Positions 18,448 to 26,567 of a stretch of DNA of 61,488 nt are shown piece by piece. Both the position numbers and the translations under genes were made by a program. Under the pieces are notes generated by a model, which saw only the letters and a program-made list of their open reading frames with translations, was not told where the DNA came from and did no database searches. The stretch comes from an uncultured Nostoc sp. GTDB lineage: Bacteria; Cyanobacteriota; Cyanobacteriia; Cyanobacteriales; Nostocaceae. Each line of letters opens with the position of its first letter. Position 1 is the first letter of the stretch. The stretch covers positions 111,445 to 172,932 of the forward strand of contig NZ_CALMFY010000043.1 of the NCBI RefSeq assembly GCF_937863485.1, read 5' to 3'.

Positions 18448-19172
18448 TTAGTTGCGATCGCTGGCGCGTTCGATCAGTGCGTTTGAGGGTAGGCTCGGAT
18501 CGAGTGCCTTACGCGCACTTTCAACGCCTACAACGGGTAACTTACTAGGATCGAGCAAGCCGAGTTGAACCAATACACTCGCCTGATCCCAGTAGATGTG
18601 TTCATGGGCTAGTTTGTCGTCGCGGAACTGAACGATTGCTACCACAGCCACTTCAACCCGTTTAAGAGTCGGAGCAATGCCAGGAAGTGCTGATTCAAGC
18701 GATAATGCCGCACAAAGGTGCGATCGCTCAAATATTTTGCCTCCTAACCCTTGGAGAATATCTCGCATCAGATAAATACCCGATAGCCCATCTGCGATCG
18801 CATGATGGCAAATAATCATCAGTTCGGATTCAGCCCCCGATTGCAGCAGCACAACTCGCAGTAAGGGTGCAACCTGCCAATCCAATGAGCGAGCCAGTTC
18901 GACTTCGAGTTCTGCTTGCCAGTGCCGATCATCCGTTATCGCGACCAGCCGCAGCGGAATTTCGTTGTCGGTTTCGACAAATTTAGGCTGTCCGATCACG
19001 TCAGTGGCGATGCGGACTCGGAGCAGCGGATGGTGTTGCTGAACTTGCCTAAGCACCGTCGAAAGTTGCTCGGAACTAATCTCTGAAGTTTCGTAACGGT
19101 GGCAAAATCTATCAGATAAAACTGATTGTAGAGCCAATATAAATGTTCAAATGCGCCTAAACACCGTTCCAT
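18448..19172 (-). pseudogene. Chimeric remnant: condensation/acyltransferase-like N-part fused to a SnoaL-like C-part
   Basis: From ATG 19172 the frame reads MERCLGAFEHLYWLYNQ, a PapA/condensation-type start. A frameshift near 19100 then moves it into the frame TSEISSEQLSTVLRQVQQHHPLLRVRI. The acyltransferase motif HHAIADG (HHxxxDG) is present at about 18790-18810. Shortly after (GGKIFERSHLCAALSLESA) it switches to RVEVAVVAIVQFRDDKLAHEHIYWDQ...GVESARKALDPSLPSN, the tail of a SnoaL-type ester-cyclase protein. No family has this order, so an internal deletion probably joined two genes. Both halves should be non-functional. Confidence 0.7.
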
Positions 19173-19399
19173 GAGGGACTCCTATTGCTGTCCTCGGTTG
19201 GATCGAGAGACAGATAAATGTTGCGGACGAGGATTTGCCCTTCTCCTGGAGTGGGTACGGGTTCCTGCATCCATTCAAAATTCGATTCTGCAATCAAACC
19301 TACGGAACGCTAGACAAGACACGCCACTGCCGATTCACCTTTATTGCCATTTAAAATTCCTCTTGCGTTTCCGTGCAAACCTGATAAGTAATAATGTTG

Positions 19400-19816
19400 C
19401 TAGTCACGTCCTGCTACAATAATCTTTTCGGCTAAACCGACAGGGTTAGAAAACATCACCTCATGACCACCAGGCATTTGCACGAACCGAAATAGCCCCA
19501 AGCGGTTAGACATTCTGGGATGCCAGCCCCACTCACCTTGAGGGAGAGCGTTGTCTTCTGTACAGTAGAGGTAACTTTTAGGAATTGACAGCGAGTAAAA
19601 CTGCTGCAAGTCTAACTTGTCAATCCACGATTGATACGGTTCAGGCGATAATTGTGCGTAACTGGATTTAGCCAGTTCGAGGTCAGCGTCGTTGAGAAAC
19701 GCTTCTCGCCAAATCTCAAAAGATAGCATCAGCGTATTATCATCCGATTCTCTCGCTAGCTTGTCGAATAACACTTGAGAGTCTGGTGGGAGGCTATCTC
19801 TGAGGCTCTCACCAGA
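19400..19816 (-). pseudogene. Alpha/beta hydrolase, C-terminal half only
   Basis: The frame reads GESLRDSLPPDSQVLFDKLA from about 19811 to a stop at 19400, ending RFVQMPGGHEVMFSNPVGLA. GGHE carries the catalytic histidine of the esterase fold (methyl-salicylate-esterase-like proteins). SIPKSYLYCTEDNALP holds a likely acid-bearing strand. The nucleophile GxSxG half is missing: the reading frame meets an IS-type end (19817-19833) directly upstream. This reads as a gene cut by an insertion. Confidence 0.75.
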
Positions 19817-19833
19817 ATGGCACTAAGAAAACG
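19817..19833. repeat. Solo IS4-type terminal repeat
   Basis: ATGGCACTAAGAAAACG differs only at its inner end from the 17-base IS end at 16906-16922. No partner end lies nearby. It marks the truncation point of the alpha/beta hydrolase and is a scar of the same element family. Confidence 0.7.
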
Positions 19834-20133
19834 TGAAACCTCGTCAGGGCTATCTTGTTGGGGGTAGGAGAAAACAAAGAAAATTAAAAATAAGTGCGAA
19901 CATTAATAAACTCCTTTGCGGGAGCAACGCTGGCGCTCCTCGTCACTACACCCCACGCCCCACACCCCACACCCAAAAGCCTTATGAATAATGGATTTGC
20001 CGAAAACAAGCGTGCCATTCGTATCATTGTGTTTCTCTCAGCATCACTCTCGTCGTATTGATCTGAAGTGTACCGAGATCCAATGCTTAACTTCTTTCAA
20101 ATTCTTACGATGCCTTATCAAATTCTTATCGGG
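19834..20133. other. Gap with simple C-rich repeat
   Basis: About 300 bases between the hydrolase remnant and the AraC remnant. They hold a GGAGC...GCTCC hairpin (about 19920-19939) and a CCCCACACCC-type simple run (about 19949-19974), a common cyanobacterial short tandem repeat. No gene is seen. Confidence 0.4.
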
Positions 20134-20565
20134 TTAGCGAACCTGCTTTGGAGTCATTCCAGTCAGGCGCTTAAACTGTTGTGTTAAATGACTTTGGCAA
20201 GAGTTACCCACTTGTAAGGCAATGTCTGCGATCATTAAATCCGTTTTCGATAACATTAATTTTGCTTGTTTCACGCGCTGTTGAATCACATACTGATGCG
20301 GCGAAATTCCTATTGCTTGTTTGAATACACTCGCGAAGTAAGTGGGGCTGATATTGATGACGCTTGCCAATTCAGTCAACGATAGATCTCGACTCAAATG
20401 CGTTTGGATATAATCGATCGCCTGCTGCAACTGGACGCAGGTTAAGCTTCTATTTTCAGATGTGACGATGTGTGCCGACTCAGCATAATGTCGCAACAGA
20501 TGAACGACTAACGACCAAGATAAGCGGCGGCAGAAAACCTTTGCATCACAACCAAGATATCTCAA
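20134..20565 (-). pseudogene. AraC-family regulator, DNA-binding half
   Basis: A 143-residue fragment made of a short linker (RYLGCDAKVFCRRLSWSLVVHLLRHY) and the full AraC double-HTH domain (LQQAIDYIQTHLSRDLSLTE through QQFKRLTGMTPKQVR). Full regulators are about 280-320 residues and carry a sensor domain at the N-terminus, which is absent. The domain is highly similar to the plus-strand gene at 21594-21998, so the two form an inverted pair. It starts at a TTG without a good ribosome site. Probably inactive. Confidence 0.75.
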
Positions 20566-20747
20566 TCGTCCGTTTCATCGACTTGTTAGCTGGCTGGCGC
20601 TACCAACCGCTCACTAATTCTTGAATTTTAGATTGTGCTTCGTCTAACGCCCGTTTCCGTGCCTCGTCTCCCGTTATCGAAGGCATCTGTGAGAGCAATA
20701 GGGTTCCAATATTCACTGTAGTAGTCTGCCAAGGCTACTTTGCTGGG

Positions 20748-21303
20748 TCAGAAAGTCGGGTATAAGCGCTCCATCTTTCTCCGTGCATCTGTAGTTTGAA
20801 AGCGCCAGTAAACACTTGTACGTTGAAGATTGCGTTGTTTCTCCCAAGTAGCAACTTCAGAGGATAATGTTTGTATATCCAGGATTCGTCGCTCTAAACA
20901 TTGACGAGATAAAACAGATAACTCAATCTCTACTTGATTGAGCCAACTTGCGTGTTTAGGGGTGTAGTGGAACTCTAATTTTTGTACAATTAGACGTGCT
21001 TCTTGGGGTTTAAAAACTTCATATAAGGCTGCCGGAGTATGAATATTAAGGTTATCTACTACTAAACGAATAACATCAGCATCGCGGTGATAAATATCTA
21101 CTAAATTTTTCATTTGCTTTGCAAAATCGTGCTTTGTACGCCGTTGAGTGATTTCAATATGTCTCCACCCATTTAAAGGTTGAAAATAGGCAAATAAATT
21201 TACAGTTTTGGTTAATGCATAACACTTTATTTGCCCATCAACAAAAGTTGGAGAACGGTTATATTGTCGAGTACGCCAACGATTTAGGGCTTGACATTCC
21301 TTA
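20748..21303 (-). pseudogene. IS630-type transposase, C-terminal half
   Basis: The open frame extends without a start codon from about 21303 (ETKECQALNRWRTRQYNRSP) through FVDGQIKCYALTKTVNLFAYF to the DDE segment. That segment has VVDNLNIHTPAALYEVF (second catalytic D), HYTPKHASWLNQVEIELSVL (third acidic residue after the SWLN motif), and ends near 20748. This is the classical IS630-family C-terminus. The N-terminal HTH and first catalytic D are missing. It abuts a DsbA fragment on the other strand at 21303-21308, an illegitimate junction. Confidence 0.85.
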
Positions 21304-21307
21304 GTTT

Positions 21308-21478
21308 CTGAAAGAGTTATCTAAACAAGTGCATGTCGCTCGCATCAATGAAGATATCGAAGGCGGAATACACAGTGGAGTAACGACTGCCCCAGCCCTG
21401 TTTATCAATGGAATTCGATATACCGGGCACTGGAACACGACGGAGTTTATGGCAGCCATTATTGCTGCAAGTCATTAA
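21308..21478 (+). pseudogene. DsbA-family thioredoxin-fold protein, C-terminal fragment
   Basis: A 56-residue open frame without a usual start codon reads LKELSKQVHVARINEDIEGG, then SGVTTAPALFINGIRYTGHW and stops at 21476-21478. The TAPALFINGIRY segment holds the cis-proline loop of DsbA-like disulfide oxidoreductases. The CxxC half of the protein is gone. The fragment is too short for usual gene callers and is fused at its 5' side to the IS630 remnant. Confidence 0.7.
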
Positions 21479-21593
21479 GTTCCCCGATCTTTGCCCCAAT
21501 TCATATCTGACTTGTTTATTAGTACTAGTAAGCAATCTAATTTCGATAGCTATCTTTTGCCTGTTTTTTTGAAAGATTGCCAATTTTTGAACC

Positions 21594-21998
21594 ATGCTAA
21601 CAATTACAACGCCAACAATTGAATTCAAGAACAGAGGCTTAACGCACACCCAATTGCAGCAAGTACTCGACTATATTAATACTCACCTTGACCGAGACTT
21701 GTCACTGACTGAACTTGCCGAAGTTATCAATATTAGCCCGACTTACTTTGCTAGTTTGTTCAAACAAGCGGTTGGGATTTCTCCACACCAGTATGTGATT
21801 CAACAGCGAGTGGAACGGGCGAAAACAATGTTGACGAAAACGGATTTGGCTATCGCAGACATTGCCTTACAAGTCGGTTTCTCCAGTCAAAGCCATTTGA
21901 CACAACAGTTTAAGCACCTAACTGGAATGACACCGAAGCAGGTTCGCTCTTCACCATCAGAATCTAACAAATCGTCGTCAGAAATTGAAAGAAGTTGA
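21594..21998 (+). CDS. Short AraC-family DNA-binding protein (likely truncated regulator)
   Basis: A 134-residue protein beginning MLTITTPTIEFKNRGLTHTQ and containing a complete AraC double HTH (LDRDLSLTELAEVINISPTY, then ADIALQVGFSSQSHLTQQFK and GMTPKQVR) with a serine-rich tail. There is no sensor domain. It may act as a stand-alone DNA-binding domain or, more likely, is a remnant like its inverted partner at 20134-20565. The two HTH regions are almost the same at protein level. Confidence 0.65.
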   Translation: MLTITTPTIEFKNRGLTHTQLQQVLDYINTHLDRDLSLTELAEVINISPTYFASLFKQAVGISPHQYVIQQRVERAKTMLTKTDLAIADIALQVGFSSQSHLTQQFKHLTGMTPKQVRSSPSESNKSSSEIERS

Positions 21999-22075
21999 GC
22001 ATTGGAACTCATTACACTTTATTTACTCGAATGAATAACTGACTTTGAGATTTCCTTTTTGTCGCTTTACTTATA

Positions 22076-22170
22076 TATAGCAATCCTAAATGAGTCGTGA
22101 AAATCTCCGATTCCTCTCTTTGCGTTCTCTGCGGTTAATTTATTTTCACAAATGATTTAGGACTGCTATA
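22076..22170. repeat. MITE with 28-base imperfect terminal inverted repeats
   Basis: The left end TATAGCAATCCTAAAT (22076 on) and right end ATTTAGGACTGCTATA (to 22170) are inverted with one mismatch, and the match continues inward to TGAAAA. Total 95 bases, no coding capacity. The middle (ctctctttgcgttctctgcg) is the familiar core of a widespread Nostoc repeat. It lies just outside the IS1 remnant. Confidence 0.85.
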
Positions 22171-22192
22171 GTACGCGAAACCATTGGTAGTG

Positions 22193-22486
22193 CTATACAA
22201 GTAATGATGCGTTGTAGTAATGGATGAAATACCAAATGGCACCAATGTGATTTTCCAACGATTTGGAAAAGGACAAGGTTTTTCGGACTAGCCGAGACAC
22301 CCGTTGCCTCGTCGTAATGTTGAATCGTTCAATGTAGCTGGTAAAACCAGTTTCTTTATCAACTGCTCGATGCCGTTTGCTTGGTAGAACTGCAAGTCTT
22401 ATTGCAGATTCTGGCAATAGTTCTTTAAAAGGTAGTCCCAAACTTTGACTAAATTTATCCTTGAGGATTGTCACACGATTTGTCAC
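22193..22486 (-). pseudogene. Chimeric transposase frame: IS4-like start fused in frame to IS1-like end
   Basis: A 97-residue frame from GTG 22486. Residues 1-32 ([20 protein letters not shown], then [13 protein letters not shown]) are the start of the same IS4-type transposase seen at 17200. From about residue 34 it reads [20 protein letters not shown] and [20 protein letters not shown], then WYFIHYYN, the classic C-terminus of IS1 transposase (InsB). The fusion is in frame by chance, and neither catalytic core is present. Confidence 0.85.
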
Positions 22487-22805
22487 AGTAGTATTTATGG
22501 TTTTGGCTTATTCGTATCAAAGAAAGTATTCCACAAACGAATAAGCTTTTTCTACCTACAAATAATTTTGGACAACCCGTACATCTAATTTCACTGTCTG
22601 GAGTCAGGCACAGCGTAGTTTACTGCCGCAGGCATCGTTATAAAGCAGGCTGGTAAGCCCATTCATTGCCCAGGGCGCTCAACTTTGTTAGCAGCGATCG
22701 CTACACTGCACCAACGACAATCGCCTGCCCCATTCCGACACTGTTCAATAGCTTTAAAAGCTGTAGTCTTTATCCTGCACACCTTAGAGCTTTTCTTAGT
22801 GCCAT
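22193..22805 (-). mobile_element. Composite scar: IS1-type end joined to inverted IS4-type end
   Basis: Bases 22789-22805 are GCTTTTCTTAGTGCCAT, the same IS end as at 17665-17681. From there leftward to about 22400, the minus strand matches the left part of the element at 16906-17290 (including the GCTTTAAAAGCT word and the upstream GGTTGTCCAAAA segment). Then the sequence becomes the 3' part of an IS1-type transposase gene. Two unrelated elements have been joined, probably by insertion plus deletion. Confidence 0.75.
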
Positions 22806-22988
22806 TCCTTACTGTAATTCTGTTTCTTAATTTTGAATGTGTGAATTGCTTAGTTGATACCTGGCTTGGGCTATTCGGCATCGCAAAGCGGGATAATTTG
22901 GGCAGATTACAGACGGCGTTATACATTAATAAGTGTATCTGCAATACCGGACTTGTTCTGGCTCAGTCTCAATAGCAAAGGTTTGGAG

Positions 22989-24470
22989 ATGTTTACTTTA
23001 TCAGAAACTTCTATCCTGGCGGCAATCCTACTGGTAGCTTTAGGCATTTTGGGCTGGGGCTTTTATCGCGCCAGACCTTTTGGTAAGCTGGGAATCTTAG
23101 CCTGGTTACAGTCGGTGGTGTTGATGACTCCCTGGCTCCTGTTTTTTGGATTGTTTGCCGCAGGGATTTATATCAACATAGCGGGTATATTGTTCTTAGT
23201 GGTGACTTCCGCCGGATTGTACATTTTCTTAGGCAGACAGTTACGTACAGCTGGACAAGATGCCATCCTCAAGCAACGCGCAACAGAAAGACTCGCCGCT
23301 AATTCCTCAGTTGAAGCAAATTCCCCACAATTAGCAGTCGCAGAATTGAAACCGGAGATTCCGCCAATACCGGAAGATGACTTAAATGCAATTAAAGGTA
23401 TCTTTGGTATCGATACGTTTTTCGCCACAGAAACGATCGCCTACCAAGATGGAGCCATTTTCAAAGGCAATTTACGGGGAGAACCAGAAGAGGTTCACAA
23501 CCGTCTAACAGCAAGTTTACAGAAACGTCTTGGTGAGCAATATCGTCTGTTTTTAGTCGAAAATACAGACGGCAGACCAGTAGTGATTGTCCTGCCGAGC
23601 CGCAATGATCCCCGCCCGATGTTGTTATCGCAAAAAGCTTTTGCGGGTATTCTGTTGATAGCAACTATTGCTACAAATTTAGAAGCTGCGGGCTTATTGC
23701 TGAATTTTGATTTCTTTGGCAATCCAGGGCGGTTTCAAGAAGCTTTGCCCATAGGCGCTGGGATATTTACGATTTTAGTAGCTCACGAAATTGGTCATTG
23801 GTTACTTGCCCAACGCCACCAAATCCGCCTTAGCTGGCCTTTCTTTTTACCAGCTGTGCAAATTGGTTCCTTTGGTGCAATTACCCGCTTTGAATCTCTG
23901 TTGCCCAACCGCAAGGTATTATTTGATATCGCCTTGGCAGGGCCAGCCGCAGGTGGTATCGTTTCTTTGTTAATGCTGATCACTGGTTTGCTGCTTTCCC
24001 ACCCAGGTAGTTTATTTCAATTACCAAATCAGTTTTTCCAAGGGTCGATTTTGGTGGGAAGTTTGGCGCGAGTTGTCCTTGGTTCGGCGTTGCAATCATC
24101 CCTGGTAAGTGTTCATCCTCTAGTGGTGATTGGCTGGCTAGGTTTAGTAATTACCGCTTTGAATTTAATGCCCGCAGGACAACTAGATGGTGGGCGCATT
24201 GTCCAGGCGATTTATGGACGCAAAACCGCAGGACGGGCAACAGTAGCAACTTTAATTTTACTGGCGCTAGTGTCTTTGGGTAATACTATTGCCATGTACT
24301 GGGCGATCGTGATTTTCTTTTTGCAACGGGATCAAGAACGCCCCAGCTTGAATGAAGTCACTGAACCTGATGATGCCAGAGCCGCTTTGGGGCTTTTGGC
24401 TCTATTCTTGATGATTACCACGCTTCTACCCCTAACTCCCGGCTTGGCTGGGCGTTTGGGAATAGGATAG
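22989..24470 (+). CDS. Site-2 protease family (M50) membrane metalloprotease, EGY-like
   Basis: A 493-residue multi-pass membrane protein. The zinc site HEIGH lies around 23789-23803 and the third ligand in NLMPAGQLDGGR around 24163-24198, the standard S2P pair. The start has two membrane helices (LAAILLVALGILGWGFY; LMTPWLLFFGLFAAGIYI), then a soluble domain with DDLNAIKGIFGIDTFFATET as in cyanobacterial and chloroplast EGY proteins. The ATG at 22989 is chosen over the open extension to 22854 because that extension runs into the IS scar and homologues begin MFTLSETS. GGAG touches the ATG, so translation may be weak. It is intact. Confidence 0.9.
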   Translation: MFTLSETSILAAILLVALGILGWGFYRARPFGKLGILAWLQSVVLMTPWLLFFGLFAAGIYINIAGILFLVVTSAGLYIFLGRQLRTAGQDAILKQRATERLAANSSVEANSPQLAVAELKPEIPPIPEDDLNAIKGIFGIDTFFATETIAYQDGAIFKGNLRGEPEEVHNRLTASLQKRLGEQYRLFLVENTDGRPVVIVLPSRNDPRPMLLSQKAFAGILLIATIATNLEAAGLLLNFDFFGNPGRFQEALPIGAGIFTILVAHEIGHWLLAQRHQIRLSWPFFLPAVQIGSFGAITRFESLLPNRKVLFDIALAGPAAGGIVSLLMLITGLLLSHPGSLFQLPNQFFQGSILVGSLARVVLGSALQSSLVSVHPLVVIGWLGLVITALNLMPAGQLDGGRIVQAIYGRKTAGRATVATLILLALVSLGNTIAMYWAIVIFFLQRDQERPSLNEVTEPDDARAALGLLALFLMITTLLPLTPGLAGRLGIG

Positions 24471-24484
24471 TGTTCTGAGTCGAA

Positions 24485-24566
24485 TGGCACTAAAATCAGA
24501 TAAATAAAGCTTAATAAGATAATTTTTTATTAAGACTTGAAGCTTTTTATCTGAATTGAAGTGCCA
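24485..24566. repeat. 82-bp long imperfect palindrome abutting the PchR-type gene
   Basis: TGGCACT (24485) pairs with AGTGCCA (ends 24566), CAGATAAATAAAGCTT with AAGCTTTTTATCTG, and CTTAATAA with TTATTAAG. Almost the whole 82 bases fold into one hairpin. The TGGCACTAA end resembles the IS4-type ends in this window, so it may be a derived MITE. It ends 2 bases before the ATG at 24569 and leaves that gene without a visible ribosome site. Confidence 0.8.
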
Positions 24567-24568
24567 GC

Positions 24569-25674
24569 ATGACTATCACCATTTCACGGCAAGCCCATTG
24601 GGAACTATTTCAGGAGACTGTCGAACTTTCTCAACATCCAGATCCTGATGATGCAATGGATGTGGTTTATAAATACCCGCAACCTTTGGGACAGGGTTAT
24701 TTGCGACTAATTGAGCTGCGAGAGGGGTTGGTGTTGAGTATCCTCAATTTACAACTGAGCGATCGCCTAATCATCCAAGCCCCTGAACGTGAACATGGTT
24801 TTGAGTGGAACTTTAATTTTACCGGACAATCCCAGAATAAACTTGCTGCGATCAGTGATGGACAATACATTTTTTATGGGAGTGGTTTAGCTCCTAAAGA
24901 GACAATAGATTGTGGTATACAGCCCGCTCTAGGTGTGGGTTTTGAAATGGAACCTGAACTATCGAATCAACTACTGCGCTCCTTTGTTGGCGACCCAGAC
25001 GGGGAATTACCGCCAGAATTACAATCGTTGATTCGACAGTCTGATCAGGAGTATTGCTGCCGTTCTGGAACTGCTACACAAGCCATGCAGACTGTAGCAA
25101 GACAAATCTTGCAATGTCCCTATCAAGGTATTGCTAAACGGATGTATCTAGAAGGCAAAGTTTTAGAATTGATGGGAATCTTGGTTGCACAGGAAGTTGA
25201 AATTCAAAATAGCAACAGCAACCTTCTTCCCCTGAAACCAGATGTCGTAGACAGAATTCACCTTGCCAGGGAAATCTTATTGCAACGGTTGGATAATCCA
25301 CCTTCGTTAATAGAATTAGCCCCCGACAGGTAGGTTTAAATGACTATCTCCTCAAACAAGGATTTCGTGCCTGTTTTGGCACAACAGCATTTAGCTACCT
25401 GCATCAATATCGCCTGGAACAAGCACATCAGCTCTTGAAGACAGGAGACATGAAAATATCAGAGGTCGCTAAAGCCGTTGGGTTTGTTAACCAGAGCTAC
25501 TTTGCGGCAGCCTTTAGAAAAAAATTTGGTCTAGCTCCTAAAGAATATCAGATGGAGCAGAAAAAAATCCGTCTAGCGTTCAAAAAAATCCGTCTAACGG
25601 CTAAAATGCCTTTCAATCACACTAGATTATGCTGTAATGTTTTTGACAATTCTTCTCAGTTTTTGTGTGAGTAA
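24569..25674 (+). pseudogene. PchR/AraC-type siderophore-uptake regulator, frameshifted
   Basis: The first frame (254 codons) has the long PchR-type N-terminal sensor and enters the HTH at LQRLDNPPSLIELAPDR, then stops. The HTH continues in another frame as VGLNDYLLKQGFRACFGTTA, KISEVAKAVGFVNQSYFAAA and FRKKFGLAPKEYQ. Family sequence would be ELARQVGLNDY, so the run of five C at 25320-25324 has two extra bases. The stop TAA (25672-25674) overlaps the next ATG by one base. These regulators normally activate TonB-dependent siderophore receptors, whose remains follow directly. Confidence 0.85.
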
Positions 25675-26147
25675 TGTTGAAATTGTGGCGGCGATCAGTA
25701 TCCTTTCTCGTAGGCGTGGTTTCCGTTTTTGGTGTTCCACCCACATTGTTACCGGGATTGAACATCTATGCGGGCTATGCCTACACCGATGCCCGAGTTA
25801 CAGAGGACAACACCCCAACTGTGGGTAATCAATTGTACAATACGCCGGAGAATGCATTTAACCTGTGGACAAGCTATGAAATTCAAAAAGGTTCTATGCA
25901 AGGCTTAGGGTTTGGTGTGGGATTTTTCTTTGTAGGAGACAGGCAGGGCGATTTGGAAAATACCTTTAAGGTGCCCAGCTATGTCACTAACGATGCTGCC
26001 ATTTTCTATAAACGAGGGCAGTTACGCACACAGATCAATTTTAAAAATCTGTTTAATGTGGACTACTTTGAGGCTGTCCGTGACGACCTCCGTGTTTTCC
26101 CCGGCCAGCCATTCACCGTACAGGGCACAATTTCGTGGGAGTTTTAA
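25674..26147 (+). pseudogene. TonB-dependent siderophore receptor, internal deletion
   Basis: The frame begins MLKLWRRSVSFLVGVVSVFG, like a receptor signal peptide, and jumps after PPT straight to the last barrel strands: GLNIYAGYAYTDARVTEDNT, GVGFFFVGDRQGDLENTF, INFKNLFNVDYFEAV, and the terminal ISWEF with the C-terminal phenylalanine of outer-membrane proteins. Plug and most of the barrel (500 or more residues) are missing, so it cannot transport. The context with the PchR-type regulator supports a former FhuA-like uptake locus. Confidence 0.8.
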
Positions 26148-26276
26148 GGTAAGTGAGGGGAATGGAGGGCGAGCATCGGCTGAACCACTTGCCCCCTATA
26201 CAGTTTTAATTTGTAGACAACAGATGAAATTCAATCTGGAAGTTTGAAACGCTTTTAATACTCCTGTATAAGTAGG

Positions 26277-26498
26277 TTGGCTCAAATAAACCTAACTATT
26301 ACAGTTGGAGGTTACTTGCGTACTAATGCAGCGATTTATTACCGTAAGAATGGTTTTAATGCTGCTATTAATATCCATAATCTATTTGACACAGAATATG
26401 TTCTTACACCCCTATTTGGATCACCCTCATCTAGTGGAGCATTTGTTCAAAGAGGTGATCCTTTAACAATTGTCGGCTCCATTAGTTGGGAGTTTTAA
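26277..26498 (+). pseudogene. Second TonB-dependent receptor fragment (last strands)
   Basis: About 70 codons: TVGGYLRTNAAIYYRKNGFN, AAINIHNLFDTEYV and the terminal SISWEF. This is the end of another TonB-dependent receptor, similar to but not the same as the one just upstream. Nothing recognisable of its N-terminal part remains between 26148 and 26276. It starts at a TTG without a ribosome site. Confidence 0.75.
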
Positions 26499-26540
26499 CT
26501 TGCTCGCTCTGTTGGTAATCGGTTGAAAAATTTTATCATA

Positions 26541-26554
26541 GTGCGTAAGTTCTA
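26541..26554. repeat. Solo MITE end
   Basis: GTGCGTAAGTTCTA matches the right terminal repeat GTGCGTAAGTCCTA of the MITE at 38270-38373 with one mismatch. No left partner is seen nearby. Confidence 0.5.
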
Positions 26555-26567
26555 GTTGTTACGAAAA

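Noticed and set aside
20566..20747. A small gene remnant (MPSITGDEARKRALDEAQ)
   Set aside because: A short open stretch without start context or recognisable family; too little to call.
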